Assembly: GCA_019694805.1 (NCBI GenBank)
Contig: JAIBBG010000001.1
Coordinates: 310,001-374,000 of the forward strand
Reading direction: 5' to 3'
DNA: 64,000 nucleotides
Source: Flavobacteriales bacterium
GTDB lineage: Bacteria > Bacteroidota > Bacteroidia > Flavobacteriales_D > Sanyastnellaceae
Positions 1-10,672 of the stretch are shown here, piece after piece. The position numbers were made by a program, and so were the translations under genes. The notes under the pieces were generated by a model, which made no database searches, was not told the DNA's origin, and was given only the letters and a program-made list of their open reading frames with translations. Each line of letters opens with the position of its first letter. Within the stretch, counting starts at the first letter, position 1.

Positions 1-811
1 ATGGACAGCTTCAGATGCGTGCGGTAACACGAATGAAGTAGCACAAATCATCACGGTTATTGATCAAACAGCACCAACATTTACCAACTTCAGTCCAACT
101 GTTCAGGTACAATGCGGACAATTGAGTGAGTATATGCCAACTGCTACTGACAACAGTGGGCAGCAACCAACGGTTACTCTTGTTTCAGTCACGAATACAT
201 CCGATGAATGTGGTGAATTGATTCAACGTGTCTTCAGTGCAACCGACCAATGCGGTAATGTAAACACGGTGACGCAAATGATAGAAGTGGTTGATACTGT
301 TCCTCCGCTCATTCACAATATACCGAATGAGTTGTTCATCCAGTGTGGACAAGCATTGCCGGAAATTCCAGATGATATCATCGCACTGGACGAGTGCTCT
401 GATGATGATGTAGACATCGACTTTTCACAGTCGCAAACCGGTAGCACATGTCCGTATAATGTGATCAGAACCTGGACTGCAACTGATGAATGTGGCAATT
501 CAGTTTCGCGAAGTCAGGTGATACATGTGATCAATCCAGTTGAATCATCTGCTTACTTCAGGGTTTATCCGAATCCGGGTACCAATTCGAATGTGCGTAT
601 TCAATTCAGTGTTGCATACGACACCAACGTAGAAGGTGCCATCTATGATGCTTCAGGCAGACGCGTAGTTGGATTGATCAATGGTGTTGCTGTGGGAGCT
701 TTGGTTTATGAATGGAAAGATGAGCTCAAAAACCTGGTACCGGGTTCATATGTGGTGAAAATGGTGGTAGGTAATAAAGTTTACAACAAGCAATTCAACA
801 TTGTAAGATAA
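1..811 (+). CDS. C-terminal part of a large T9SS-secreted surface protein (5' truncated by window edge)
   Basis: The reading frame is open from base 2, so about 269 C-terminal residues of a longer protein are visible. The visible part holds repeated beta-sandwich modules, each carrying a WTA(S/T)D(A/E)CGN-type motif (residues near 1-9 and again near 160), as in HYR/Ig-like repeats of Bacteroidota adhesins. Cysteines recur at regular places and could form disulphides outside the cell. The last ~85 residues start with YFRVYPNPG and end in YNKQFNIVR, the typical type A T9SS C-terminal sorting domain. The protein is therefore expected to cross the outer membrane through the SprA translocon and be attached to or released from the surface. 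The function is unknown; the missing N-terminal part could carry a catalytic domain. A strong terminator follows. Confidence 0.85.
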   Translation, partial: WTASDACGNTNEVAQIITVIDQTAPTFTNFSPTVQVQCGQLSEYMPTATDNSGQQPTVTLVSVTNTSDECGELIQRVFSATDQCGNVNTVTQMIEVVDTVPPLIHNIPNELFIQCGQALPEIPDDIIALDECSDDDVDIDFSQSQTGSTCPYNVIRTWTATDECGNSVSRSQVIHVINPVESSAYFRVYPNPGTNSNVRIQFSVAYDTNVEGAIYDASGRRVVGLINGVAVGALVYEWKDELKNLVPGSYVVKMVVGNKVYNKQFNIVR

Positions 812-837
812 TTGGACCAGAAACATTCCTGAATTTG

Positions 838-870
838 GGGTCGGAGCAATCCGGCCCTTTTTCATTTTTT
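838..870 (+). terminator. Rho-independent terminator of the upstream T9SS cargo gene
   Basis: A stem GGGTCGG / CCGGCCC (one T-G wobble) closes a 6-nt loop and is followed by TTTTTCATTTTTT. It lies 27 bases after the stop codon of the truncated cargo gene and insulates it from ruvA. Confidence 0.8.
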
Positions 871-1014
871 GAAATTCACATCACCATCGTAAAACTTCAG
901 TAGGAAATCCCTTTGCAAATCGACGTTTCATGACTACTGTTGCAACCGCTTTATAAAGACCCAATGAAATTTTTAACCAACTGCATTTCAGTCGGTTAGA
1001 TTTTTTGCTACACC

Positions 1015-1608
1015 ATGCTACACTATATTAAGGGAAATCTGGTTGAAAAAAGCCCGGTTCATGCCGTTGTTGAGACTGCATCCGGGGTGGCCTATTTCCT
1101 ACATATTTCTCTGGGCACTTTCGGAAAACTCGGTGATGATCAAAAGGTTACTATGTATACCCATTTGACCATCAATTCCAACGATTTCAGTATCAATCTT
1201 TTTGGCTTTGCTGAAGAGCAAGAGCGAGATCTCTTTCGAAAATTAATTTCAGTATCAGGGGTAGGGCCTAACACGGCCAGAATGGTATTGAGCGGCCTGA
1301 GTACCGATGAGGTCAAAAACATGATTTTGACCAAAGATGTGGCTGGTTTTAAGCGAATTAAGGGTATCGGCGAAAAAACAGCCGAGCGTATTATTATTGA
1401 TCTTCATGACAAACTTTCCAAGGGAAGTGATTTTATTCCGGAAAAAGTTTCTGTCTCGCACAATACCGTGCGGAATGAGGCGTTAGCGGCGCTGACCTCG
1501 CTGGGACTTGACAGATCCAAAACCGAAAAAATCCTAGAAAAGATCATGGTAATGCAACCTGGAATTGCATTGGAAGACCTGATCAAGCAAGTATTAAAAC
1601 AACTCTGA
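1015..1608 (+). CDS. ruvA: Holliday junction branch migration protein RuvA
   Basis: RuvA tetramers bind four-way DNA junctions and load the RuvB ATPase for branch migration during recombination repair. The 197-residue length is normal. Visible are the N-terminal OB-fold domain (MLHYIKGNLVEK...), two helix-hairpin-helix motifs (VSGVGPNTARMVLSGL near residue 80 and IKGIGEKTAERIIIDL near 115), and the small C-terminal domain III (NEALAALTSLGL to KQVLKQL) that contacts RuvB. The ATG at 1015 is the only good start and gives the canonical N-terminus. sprA starts 8 bases after the stop, so the two are probably co-transcribed; ruvA next to sprA is a recurrent Bacteroidota arrangement. No ruvB or ruvC is present nearby. 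Confidence 0.97.
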   Translation: MLHYIKGNLVEKSPVHAVVETASGVAYFLHISLGTFGKLGDDQKVTMYTHLTINSNDFSINLFGFAEEQERDLFRKLISVSGVGPNTARMVLSGLSTDEVKNMILTKDVAGFKRIKGIGEKTAERIIIDLHDKLSKGSDFIPEKVSVSHNTVRNEALAALTSLGLDRSKTEKILEKIMVMQPGIALEDLIKQVLKQL

Positions 1609-1616
1609 CCCGACTA

Positions 1617-4600
1617 GTGAATAACGTGAATTGGATGTCCTTTGCTGCCCGGCTATGTTTCTTCCTGGTATTGAGCGCCGTTGTGTGGCTTGGCTTTGCT
1701 AATACACACTTCAATTACATCGATCCAACCAAATACTCACGCCCTACCGAAGCTGGGGTAGAACCCGATACCACCAAACCTGCTTTGATTTGGCCGGTAG
1801 AAGACAATCCCAACCCAAGTGAAGATCCCGGAGGCATCAATATTCCGCTTCCTGATAATATTGAGTATCATGTCGAATACAATCCGGTAACCGGGGAATA
1901 CGAAGTTGTTCAAACCATCGGCGACAATATTGATTATCGACCACGGACCAGTATGACGCTTGAGGAATACATGAATTCCCAGCAAACAGAAAACATCAGC
2001 AAATACTGGAAAGAAATTCAGGAAGAAGAAGATGAGGCAAATCGAGAATACTCCAAAGTCATCAAAATCGGAAGCGAAGGTTTTGAAAGCATTTTTGGAT
2101 CAAACGAAATTGAGATACGTCCACAAGGTTCTGCCGAACTCACCTTTGGTGTGAATTCCTCCAAAACCAATAACCCCCGTATTCCCGAAAGACAAAGGAG
2201 AATTACCACCTTCAATTTTGATCAGAAAATTCAGCTCAATGTGGTTGGTAATATCGGCACGAGGATGAAATTGAATGTGAACTACAACACAGAAAGCACA
2301 TTTGATTTTGAAAACCAGATGAAGCTGCAATACACCGGTGATGAAGATCAAATCATTCAAGGTATTGAACTCGGTAATGTCAGTCTGCCACTTACTGGCT
2401 CTTTGATTCAGGGAAGCAGCAGTTTGTTTGGTGCGAAAATTTCCACCAAGTGGGGCCATTTGAGAAACACTACTGTATTCTCACAACAAAAAGGAGAAAG
2501 AAAAGAGATTACCGTTCAGGGCGGAGCTCAAACACAAAATTTCGATATCACTGCCGATAGCTACGAAGCAAACAGACACTACTTCTTGTCGTCATGGTTC
2601 CGCGAAGAATACGATAAAGCTCTTGCATCATTGCCTGTGGTAAACAGCGGTGTGAATATTACACGTATTGAAGTTTGGCTTGTTAACCTGCAATCCAATA
2701 CCCAGGATGTTCGAAATGTTGTAGCATTCACCGACCTTGGTGAAGCTCCACAGTATATCTCTGGTGACCTCACTGATGTAGGCGGTGTGACTCAACTCGA
2801 CAATACCTTTTATAACAATGGCAATATTGCCGTTACGCAAAGAGGAAACCCTTCCAACCTAAACAATGACATTTACATTGAAACTACCGGAACGGATCCT
2901 TCAAACCTGAATTCGGCATTCTCACAACAGATCCTCAGTGGTAGTCAGGCCATTTCAGCACTTTCAAGCAATACTACGGATGGATATTCCAACATGGTGA
3001 ACGGAACACACTTTGAACGTGTGAACAACATGAGGAAACTCACAACTTCTGAATTTACATATAACAACAGACTTGGTTTTATCTCACTCAAACAATCATT
3101 GAATAATGCAGAGGTTCTTGCTGTTGCTTATGAATATACTTTGAATGGTCAAACATATCAGGTGGGTACTATTTCACAAGATGGTTTTGCAGCTCCGCAA
3201 TCACTTGTACTGAAGCTCCTCAAACCATCCATCACCCGCGTTAAACTCGCTGATAAATATCCTGCTCCACTTTGGGACAACATGATGAAAAACGTCTATA
3301 GTCTCGGAGCTTTTGGCATTGCACCAGAAAATTTCAGATTGGATGTTTGGTACAACAACCCTTCCACGGGTATCTATCAAAACTACATTCCTAGAGAACC
3401 CCTTGACGGAAAAATTCTGTTGCAAGTCTTGAATCTCGACCGTATTGACGCACAGCAAATGCCATATCCAGATGGCTTTTTTGATTTCATTCCGAATGCC
3501 TCAACCAGCGGCGGTTTGATCGATGCACAAAGTGGTCGAGTCTATTTCCCAGTCGTTGAACCATTCGGCAGTCATCTCGCGAAAAAGATCAGAGATGGAC
3601 TTCCTGGTCAAGATGAATTGGCGGATCAGATCATATCACAAGTAGCATATCAACCACTTTATGATTCGACCAAAACAGCGGCTCAAATTCTTTTTCCAAA
3701 TCTCAATCGATTCAGAATTCGTGGTCAATATCAATCAGCTTCAGGTTCAGAAATTTCTTTGAACGCGCTGAATATTCCACAAGGATCGGTCATTGTGACG
3801 GCAGGTGGAATTAAATTACAGGAAGGTGTAGACTATACCGTAGACTATAACCTCGGAAGAGTGCGAATACTCAATGATGGTATCATGAGCAGCGGTCAAC
3901 CCATTAAGGTTTCTGTTGAAAGTAACTCGTTGTTTAATCTGCAATTCAAAACGATGATTGGAAGCAGGTTCGACTATACCTTCAATGATAATCTTTCAGT
4001 TGGTGCTACTTTCTTGAACCTCCGCGAAAGACCAGTCACTCAAAAAGTAAATATCGGAGATGAGCCGGTGAATAACACTGTGGTTGGTGCGGACATCAAT
4101 TTCCAAAAAGAAACCCCATTCCTGACTTCGCTTGTTGATCGCATTCCACTCATTGACACCAAGGCGAAATCAACAGTGACATTTTCTGCAGAAGCCGCTA
4201 AACTTTTCCCAGGTCACAGCAGAGCGATCTCAAAAGATGGTAACTCATACCTCGACGACTTTGAAGGTAGTCAAAGTGTGATTGACTTAAGAAGTTTGAA
4301 CCAGTGGTTTATGGCGAGTACGCCAAAACAACAACTCAACCTTTTCCCGGAAGGTAATTTCGAGGATAGCTTGATCTACAATTATAACCGTGCGAGATTA
4401 AGTTGGTACGTGATTGATCCATTGTTCTACCGCGCTACTTCGAACCTCACACCGCAGAACATCATTGATGATAATTGGTATAGTGATCACCGCATGCGTG
4501 AAGTATTGGAAGGCGAAGTATTTCCTAACAAACAATTGCCAAGTGGAACACCAAGTAATATTGCCACACTCGACCTTACGTTCGATCCATCTGAACGCGG

Positions 4601-7600
4601 TCAATACAACTTTGAATTGCCCAATGGAACCAATGAGTCCGCAGGTCTTACTGCTGAAGGTAAACTGATAGACCCAGCGTCTCGTTGGGGAGGTATTCAA
4701 AGATCATTGACCACTACTGACTTCGAAGCCAGCAACGTTCAATTCATCCAATTCTGGTTGATGGATCCTTTCAATGATGATAGTGAAAACATCAACGGTG
4801 GTGAGCTTTATTTCAATCTTGGAAACGTTTCCGAAGACGTACTCAATGACAACAATTGGTCATATGAAAATGGTTATCCAAGTGCCAACTCTGCTTTGGA
4901 TGTTGATACTGCGACATGGGGACTTTATCCTTCACCAAACAACTTCAACGTTGTCAATGCATTTGACAATTCAACCGGAAGCTATGCACAACAGGACATT
5001 GGATTAGATGGATTGACAAGTGCAGGCGAGCAATCCTTCTTTTCAGCCTGGCTGAATCAGGTTCAACCGTTCCTTACCGACTCAGCTTACACCAAATATT
5101 TGGCAGATCCATCCAATGATGATTACCGCTATTTCCGCAGTGCGCAAAATGACAACGAAAATCTGAATACGGTTCAACGTTATAAATTCTACAACAACAA
5201 CGAAGGCAATTCGAATACGGAAACACCTGATGGTTACCCCATAACTGCTACTACCATTCCGAATAGTGAAGACATAAACCAGGACATTACACTCAACACC
5301 ATTGAGAGTTATTTCCAATATAAAGTGAGTCTGAAACCTGGTGATTTAGGACCCAATAATATTGGTAGCAATTACATCACAGATAGTTTCGAAACAACAA
5401 AGGTTGTTGCTGATGGAACTGAAAGAACTATCCGCTGGTATCAATTTAAAATTCCAATCAAAGAATTTGATGAAAGAGTTGGAGGCATCTCTGATTTTCG
5501 TTCAATCCGCTATATGAGGATGTTCCTCAAAGGTTGGAAAGAACCAATTACACTTCGTTTTGCAAGGTTGGAATTGATTCGTGGTGAGTGGAGAAAGTTT
5601 GCAGGCAAACTGAGCGCGCCAGATGAAATTGAAATGGGAGACCCACCACCAACCATCTTCAATATCGCAGCTGTTAATATTGAAGAAAATGGTGACCGTG
5701 ATCCTGTGAATTACGTGGTACCTCCAGGCATCATTCGTGAGCAAGACGTAGCAAGTGCAAACCTTCGTAGTCTGAACGAACAGTCTCTGTCTTATCAAAT
5801 TTGCAATTTATCCGATGGTGATGCACGCGCAGCTTATCGCAATGTCAATTTCGACCTTCGTCAGTATAAACGCATTCGCATGTTTGCTCACGCTGAAGCA
5901 TTGGGTGTGGAAGGTGAATTGGCAGATAATGACCTCACAGTCTTTATCCGATTAGGATCTGATTTCAACGACAATTATTATGAGTACGAAGTACCGATGA
6001 AAGTCACTCCTTGGTACAGCACCGATGATGAAGCAATATGGCCGGAAGCCAATAATTTCGATATTCTTTTAAAAGACCTACAGAACCTCAAAGCGAACAG
6101 ACCTCCCGGAACTGCATCGACTGCAATCACCACAGTGAAATCGGGCAATGCTTTGATTTCAGTTCGTGGTAATCCAAACCTTGCGAACGTAACTGTGCTC
6201 ATGATAGGTGTTCGCAATCCAGCGAAAGACAAGAATCAATTCGAAACCAATGATGATGGCCGATCTGAATGTGCCATTGTTTGGGTAAATGAATTGAGGC
6301 TTTCCGAATTCGATGAAAAAGGTGGATGGGCAGCCGTTGCCAGAATGAATGCTCAACTTGCAGATTTTGCTACCGTTGCCGTTGCGGGTAACATCTCCAC
6401 TCCTGGTTGGGGCACACTCGAACAAACAGTAATGGAGCGTCAGCAAAAAACTGTCATGGGTTTTGATGCCAATTCCACTTTACAATTGGGCAAATTCTTC
6501 CCTGAAAAATGGGGTGTTACATTGCCGATGTACGTGGGTTATTCAGAAACGGTAAATACTCCGAGATACAGTCCGCTCCAACCCGACTTGGAAATGAATG
6601 ATCTTCCGAATGTCAATAAGACCTTAAAGAAAAAATCACAGGATTACGTCAAACGCCGAAGTATCAATTTCACCAATGTAAAAATAGCTCCGAAAAAAGA
6701 TGGTGGCGGAGGTGGAGGTAAAGACGAGAAAGGAGCACCACCTGAAGCTGGTGTTCCCGCTGCTCCTGGCGGTGGCGGCGGCGGTGGTAATAAAAAAGAG
6801 CGATTCTACAATCTTCAGAATTTCTCCGTGACATACGCCTACAATGAAGAGTACAAACGCGACATCAACATCGATTGGCGTTTACACAAAACATACCTTG
6901 GAGCTTTTGATTATAATTTCCAGAATAAACCGAAAGAAATCAAACCTTTCGATAAAATACCTGTGATCAAAGATTCCAAGTATTTACGCTGGCTGAAAGA
7001 ATTCAATTTCTATCCAAGCTATAAACAACTCGGTTTCCATACTGAAATGAATCGCAGTTATGAAACGAGCAGAATCAGAAACAATACACTTGAACTTACG
7101 GGTGTTTATTCTGATTTGATTCTCACTACACAGGTGCAGAAAACCTGGAACTGGAGTCGTCAATACACCTTTAAATACGATCTCACGAAAAGTTTGAAAT
7201 TCGATTTCCAGGCGAGCAATGTTGCGTTAGTGGGTGAACCTCGCGGTGTAATTGATAAAGAAAATACTGATTGGTATAATGCTTACAAAGACACAGTGTG
7301 GACCAATATTCAGAATGGTGGTACCACAACCATGTACAACCACAATGCAAGTGTGAGTTACAAGTTGCCATTTGATAAATTTCCTTTGATCGACTTCATC
7401 AGCAGTGATGCAAGATATGCAGCAACCTATCGATGGGATCGAGCTCCCTTCACACAAGACTCATTGGGCAATACCATTCAAAACTCCAGAAATATTCAAT
7501 TGAATGCTCAAGCGAACCTTGAAACTTTGTATAATAAGGTTCCATTGCTCAAGGCCATCAATACCGGCAAAAAACCTAAAGACGATAAGAAGGATAAAGA

Positions 7601-9137
7601 CAAAGGGAAGACCAAGGATGATCCAACTAAAAAAGATGGATTCGGAAAAGATGAAAAAGATAAAGATGAAAAAACAGAACCGATCAATCCACTGCACGCA
7701 GGTTTGAGGTTCCTGATGATGGTACGAAATGTTTCCGGTACATACTCCAGAACAGAGGGTATGTTGCTACCTGGTTATGCCAGAAAAACACAGATCATTG
7801 GTATGGATCCTAACTTCGAAGCACCGGGTTATCCATTCATCTTTGGACAACAAAACACAGATATCTGGGGCAATGATACCGGTGACAACTTTGCTGTGAA
7901 TGCCGCACAGAATAATTGGCTGGTGCATCTTCCTACATTGAACACCCAGTACAACGAAACTTATACTGAAACCTGGAATTACAAGATCAATCTCGAACCT
8001 ATTAAGAGTTTCAAAGTTGAGATTACTGCAAATAGAACAGAAGGACGAAATCTCACCAGTTTCTTTAGACAAGATGACCTGACTGATGCTTATGTCTTCG
8101 ACTCTCCAATGGAAACAGGAAACTTCAGCGCATCTGTTATCACATGGGCATCAGCATTCATGAAGGATGACAAAGACAACGGCTGGAATAATCAGGCATT
8201 CCTCGACTTTCTTGGAAACAGAACCACTTACTCCGAAGTGTTGAATACGGAAAACTACAATGAATCCGGTCCACAAACCAATGGCTATTACACCGGATGG
8301 GGACCAACGAGTCAGAATGTTGTTATTCCTGCATTCATTGCTGCATATACTGGTAGAGATCCGAAAGATGTTTCTACGAATCCATTCAAAACTAAGGTTC
8401 AGCCTAACTGGAGTGTGACATATGACGGTTTGTCAAAACTGCCTTCGATCAAAAAGTACTTCAAGCAGTTCAATGTCAAACATTCTTATAAATCAACCAT
8501 CACTACCAATTACGTGAGCAACCTCAATTTTGTGGGTAGTGAAGCAGGACTACCTACAACGTTGGATCAAAGCGACTTCCCGAATTATATCACACAAAGG
8601 CAAATCAACAATGTGGCCATTGCAGAGCAATTCACACCATTCAGTCTTGATATGACTTTGAAAACTAAAAAGTCGAAGAACCCTGAGAAGTCAAATGAAC
8701 CTCAAGTAAAATTTGAGTACAAGAAAGACAGAACAGTGGGTCTTGGACTTACCAACTATCAGATTACTGAAACGAAGAGCAATTCCATCACGATCGGACT
8801 GGGTTACAAAATCATGGAAGTGCCGAATCCGTTTGGCAGAAAAAAAGGAAGTAAACTTCCTATCAAGATCATGAAGAATACGAATATCAACTTCAGGGCT
8901 GACCTTACGGTGCGGGATAATGTGACTATTATTCGCAAAATGGTGGAGGAAACTTCACAACCTACGGCTGGTCAAAGATTGTATAGTCTGAAGACAAGCG
9001 CTGATATGGCGGTGAACGACAAGCTCACTATCCGTTTCTTCTACGATCATCAGTTAAATAGACCAAAAATTTCAACTTCATTCCCGACTTCAAATATTTC
9101 AACTGGTATTTCTCTCCGCTTTAGTCTGAACAATTAA
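1617..9137 (+). CDS. sprA: T9SS outer-membrane translocon protein SprA
   Basis: SprA (Sov in Porphyromonas) forms the very large outer-membrane beta-barrel through which T9SS cargo leaves the cell and is needed for gliding. This 2506-residue protein is slightly longer than the roughly 2400 residues usual for the family. It starts with a GTG (in-frame GTG 1626 and ATG 1635 are alternatives) and has a hydrophobic signal segment at residues ~7-28. The rest is almost all beta-strand-like repeats rich in aromatic and Asn residues, ending in TGISLRFSLNN, a typical barrel C-terminus. Two low-complexity inserts are seen: a Gly-rich linker around residues 1696-1727 and a Lys/Asp-rich tract around 1985-2022. 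These probably are loops and account for the extra length. It overlaps no neighbour and sits 8 bases after ruvA. Confidence 0.95.
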   Translation: MNNVNWMSFAARLCFFLVLSAVVWLGFANTHFNYIDPTKYSRPTEAGVEPDTTKPALIWPVEDNPNPSEDPGGINIPLPDNIEYHVEYNPVTGEYEVVQTIGDNIDYRPRTSMTLEEYMNSQQTENISKYWKEIQEEEDEANREYSKVIKIGSEGFESIFGSNEIEIRPQGSAELTFGVNSSKTNNPRIPERQRRITTFNFDQKIQLNVVGNIGTRMKLNVNYNTESTFDFENQMKLQYTGDEDQIIQGIELGNVSLPLTGSLIQGSSSLFGAKISTKWGHLRNTTVFSQQKGERKEITVQGGAQTQNFDITADSYEANRHYFLSSWFREEYDKALASLPVVNSGVNITRIEVWLVNLQSNTQDVRNVVAFTDLGEAPQYISGDLTDVGGVTQLDNTFYNNGNIAVTQRGNPSNLNNDIYIETTGTDPSNLNSAFSQQILSGSQAISALSSNTTDGYSNMVNGTHFERVNNMRKLTTSEFTYNNRLGFISLKQSLNNAEVLAVAYEYTLNGQTYQVGTISQDGFAAPQSLVLKLLKPSITRVKLADKYPAPLWDNMMKNVYSLGAFGIAPENFRLDVWYNNPSTGIYQNYIPREPLDGKILLQVLNLDRIDAQQMPYPDGFFDFIPNASTSGGLIDAQSGRVYFPVVEPFGSHLAKKIRDGLPGQDELADQIISQVAYQPLYDSTKTAAQILFPNLNRFRIRGQYQSASGSEISLNALNIPQGSVIVTAGGIKLQEGVDYTVDYNLGRVRILNDGIMSSGQPIKVSVESNSLFNLQFKTMIGSRFDYTFNDNLSVGATFLNLRERPVTQKVNIGDEPVNNTVVGADINFQKETPFLTSLVDRIPLIDTKAKSTVTFSAEAAKLFPGHSRAISKDGNSYLDDFEGSQSVIDLRSLNQWFMASTPKQQLNLFPEGNFEDSLIYNYNRARLSWYVIDPLFYRATSNLTPQNIIDDNWYSDHRMREVLEGEVFPNKQLPSGTPSNIATLDLTFDPSERGQYNFELPNGTNESAGLTAEGKLIDPASRWGGIQRSLTTTDFEASNVQFIQFWLMDPFNDDSENINGGELYFNLGNVSEDVLNDNNWSYENGYPSANSALDVDTATWGLYPSPNNFNVVNAFDNSTGSYAQQDIGLDGLTSAGEQSFFSAWLNQVQPFLTDSAYTKYLADPSNDDYRYFRSAQNDNENLNTVQRYKFYNNNEGNSNTETPDGYPITATTIPNSEDINQDITLNTIESYFQYKVSLKPGDLGPNNIGSNYITDSFETTKVVADGTERTIRWYQFKIPIKEFDERVGGISDFRSIRYMRMFLKGWKEPITLRFARLELIRGEWRKFAGKLSAPDEIEMGDPPPTIFNIAAVNIEENGDRDPVNYVVPPGIIREQDVASANLRSLNEQSLSYQICNLSDGDARAAYRNVNFDLRQYKRIRMFAHAEALGVEGELADNDLTVFIRLGSDFNDNYYEYEVPMKVTPWYSTDDEAIWPEANNFDILLKDLQNLKANRPPGTASTAITTVKSGNALISVRGNPNLANVTVLMIGVRNPAKDKNQFETNDDGRSECAIVWVNELRLSEFDEKGGWAAVARMNAQLADFATVAVAGNISTPGWGTLEQTVMERQQKTVMGFDANSTLQLGKFFPEKWGVTLPMYVGYSETVNTPRYSPLQPDLEMNDLPNVNKTLKKKSQDYVKRRSINFTNVKIAPKKDGGGGGGKDEKGAPPEAGVPAAPGGGGGGGNKKERFYNLQNFSVTYAYNEEYKRDINIDWRLHKTYLGAFDYNFQNKPKEIKPFDKIPVIKDSKYLRWLKEFNFYPSYKQLGFHTEMNRSYETSRIRNNTLELTGVYSDLILTTQVQKTWNWSRQYTFKYDLTKSLKFDFQASNVALVGEPRGVIDKENTDWYNAYKDTVWTNIQNGGTTTMYNHNASVSYKLPFDKFPLIDFISSDARYAATYRWDRAPFTQDSLGNTIQNSRNIQLNAQANLETLYNKVPLLKAINTGKKPKDDKKDKDKGKTKDDPTKKDGFGKDEKDKDEKTEPINPLHAGLRFLMMVRNVSGTYSRTEGMLLPGYARKTQIIGMDPNFEAPGYPFIFGQQNTDIWGNDTGDNFAVNAAQNNWLVHLPTLNTQYNETYTETWNYKINLEPIKSFKVEITANRTEGRNLTSFFRQDDLTDAYVFDSPMETGNFSASVITWASAFMKDDKDNGWNNQAFLDFLGNRTTYSEVLNTENYNESGPQTNGYYTGWGPTSQNVVIPAFIAAYTGRDPKDVSTNPFKTKVQPNWSVTYDGLSKLPSIKKYFKQFNVKHSYKSTITTNYVSNLNFVGSEAGLPTTLDQSDFPNYITQRQINNVAIAEQFTPFSLDMTLKTKKSKNPEKSNEPQVKFEYKKDRTVGLGLTNYQITETKSNSITIGLGYKIMEVPNPFGRKKGSKLPIKIMKNTNINFRADLTVRDNVTIIRKMVEETSQPTAGQRLYSLKTSADMAVNDKLTIRFFYDHQLNRPKISTSFPTSNISTGISLRFSLNN

Positions 9138-9158
9138 TATTCAAACTGAATCTTTCTG

Positions 9159-9183
9159 AATGCGCAGGATGGACCAGCGCATT
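9159..9183. other. Small hairpin between sprA and the flippase gene
   Basis: AATGCGC and GCGCATT form a perfect 7-bp stem around an 11-nt loop. No T-run follows on either strand, so it is not a standard terminator. It could stabilise the sprA 3' end or partly separate the two genes. Confidence 0.35.
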
Positions 9184-9200
9184 GAGTAGATGACAGGAGC

Positions 9201-10658
9201 ATGAAAAAGACATTCATCTCGAATCTCATTGTACTCGTAGGTTTAAATCTGCTTGTAAAACCACTGTACTTATTGGTGGTCGAAGCAGAAATACAAAACC
9301 GCACTGGTGCAGATGAATTTGGAATGTACTTCGCACTTTTGAACATCACTTTCATTCTCAACATCCTCACAGATTTAGGACTGACCAATCACAATACGCG
9401 GTTTATTGCAAGTGAGGCCAGCATACAGTCGAAGCAACTTCGACACATGATGAAGCTGAGAGCCATTCTTGCGCTCATATTTCTATTCACCACTTTTATA
9501 GCTGGGTGGATATTGCAATACGAATCTGGTCAAATCACTCTCTTACTTTGGCTGGCAATCGGACAGATCTTATCAGCTACCATTCTTTTCCTCAGGTCCT
9601 ATTTAACCGGAATGCATCTATTTCGACATGATAGTTTGATTTCCATTCTTGATAAATTGATTCTGATCGTACTCATGTCAGGTCTCCTCCTGTCCCATTC
9701 CGGCACATTCCAGATTGAATGGTTGGTTTACGGTCAAGTCATTGCATATGGCCTCACCTGTTTTGTTGCTTGGTTGCTGATCTCCAAAAATTTCAACAAG
9801 CCACATGATGGTGACTTACCATCATGGGTACAACTCCTCAAAGAATCATCACCGTATGCAACATTGATCATTATTTCCATGTTCGCCTATCGAACTGATA
9901 CCATCATGTTAGAACGCATACGTGGTTCGGAAGATGCGGGGATCTATGCGATGGGGTTTCGTTTCTTCGAAGCCGTGAACATGATTTCATATTTGTTTGC
10001 TGTGCTTCTTCTACCCATGTTCACCAGGTTACTTTCAACGAAACAAGATGTCACTCCACTTATTCACTCCGGCCTAAAACTCATGTTCACCGGAACTTGG
10101 GTGGCCGTGTTGATTGCTCTATTTTTTGGCGAGGACCTACTTGCAATGATTTACGATCACCATATTCAAGAAGCGAATGAGCCTTTTTTCTGGCTAATGA
10201 TAAGCGCACTGTTTTTCTCTCTGCAATACATTACAGGAACGTTGATCACAGCGTCGGGCAAATTGAAAGTCCTCATCTATATAGCCATTGCGGGTCTCAT
10301 TTTCAATTTTAGCATGAACCTCATCGTCATTCCAACCATGGGTGCCCAAGGTTGTGCCATTTCCAGTGCGATTACACAAGGCCTTATGTTTTTCAGTCAG
10401 GTGCTTTACATCAATATTCATTTCAATAAAAAGCCTTTGATCCCCTTGTTCTTGAGGGCATTTATTTTTACACTTCTGACTACATCTCCGTGGATGTACA
10501 CTGATTTCAAGGAATGGTTTGATGGCAGACCCATACTTGCGCTGCTCGCCATAGGCTCAATGAGTCTGGCTATTGCGTACATCACCGGAATGCTGGAATA
10601 TCAATCGCTCATCACATTGCTCAAAACCAGATTTCAAAAGGAAGAAACTGCCGTCTGA
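9201..10658 (+). CDS. Polysaccharide flippase (Wzx/MOP superfamily membrane protein)
   Basis: A 485-residue integral membrane protein with about 12-14 hydrophobic segments spread over the whole length, matching Wzx-type flippases that move lipid-linked oligosaccharides across the inner membrane. Characteristic features are the amphipathic start MKKTFISNLIVLVGLNLLVKPLYLLVVE, the family-typical phrase ADEFGMYFALLNITFILN in the first third, and the cytoplasmic-loop-like YRTDTIMLERI in the middle. The ATG at 9201 is preceded by a purine stretch AGGAGC, better than most starts in this window. It heads a block with a Wzz-like and a Wzy/WaaL-like gene, so it probably exports units of an exopolysaccharide, capsule or O-antigen. 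No glycosyltransferases lie next to it. Substrate unknown. Confidence 0.85.
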   Translation: MKKTFISNLIVLVGLNLLVKPLYLLVVEAEIQNRTGADEFGMYFALLNITFILNILTDLGLTNHNTRFIASEASIQSKQLRHMMKLRAILALIFLFTTFIAGWILQYESGQITLLLWLAIGQILSATILFLRSYLTGMHLFRHDSLISILDKLILIVLMSGLLLSHSGTFQIEWLVYGQVIAYGLTCFVAWLLISKNFNKPHDGDLPSWVQLLKESSPYATLIIISMFAYRTDTIMLERIRGSEDAGIYAMGFRFFEAVNMISYLFAVLLLPMFTRLLSTKQDVTPLIHSGLKLMFTGTWVAVLIALFFGEDLLAMIYDHHIQEANEPFFWLMISALFFSLQYITGTLITASGKLKVLIYIAIAGLIFNFSMNLIVIPTMGAQGCAISSAITQGLMFFSQVLYINIHFNKKPLIPLFLRAFIFTLLTTSPWMYTDFKEWFDGRPILALLAIGSMSLAIAYITGMLEYQSLITLLKTRFQKEETAV

Positions 10659-10672
10659 TGGCCTATAAAACC

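Noticed and set aside
6703-6795. Gly-rich tract of sprA as a phase-variable repeat
   Set aside because: The Gly codons are mixed (GGT, GGC, GGA), so there is no homopolymer or perfect tandem array long enough to slip easily.
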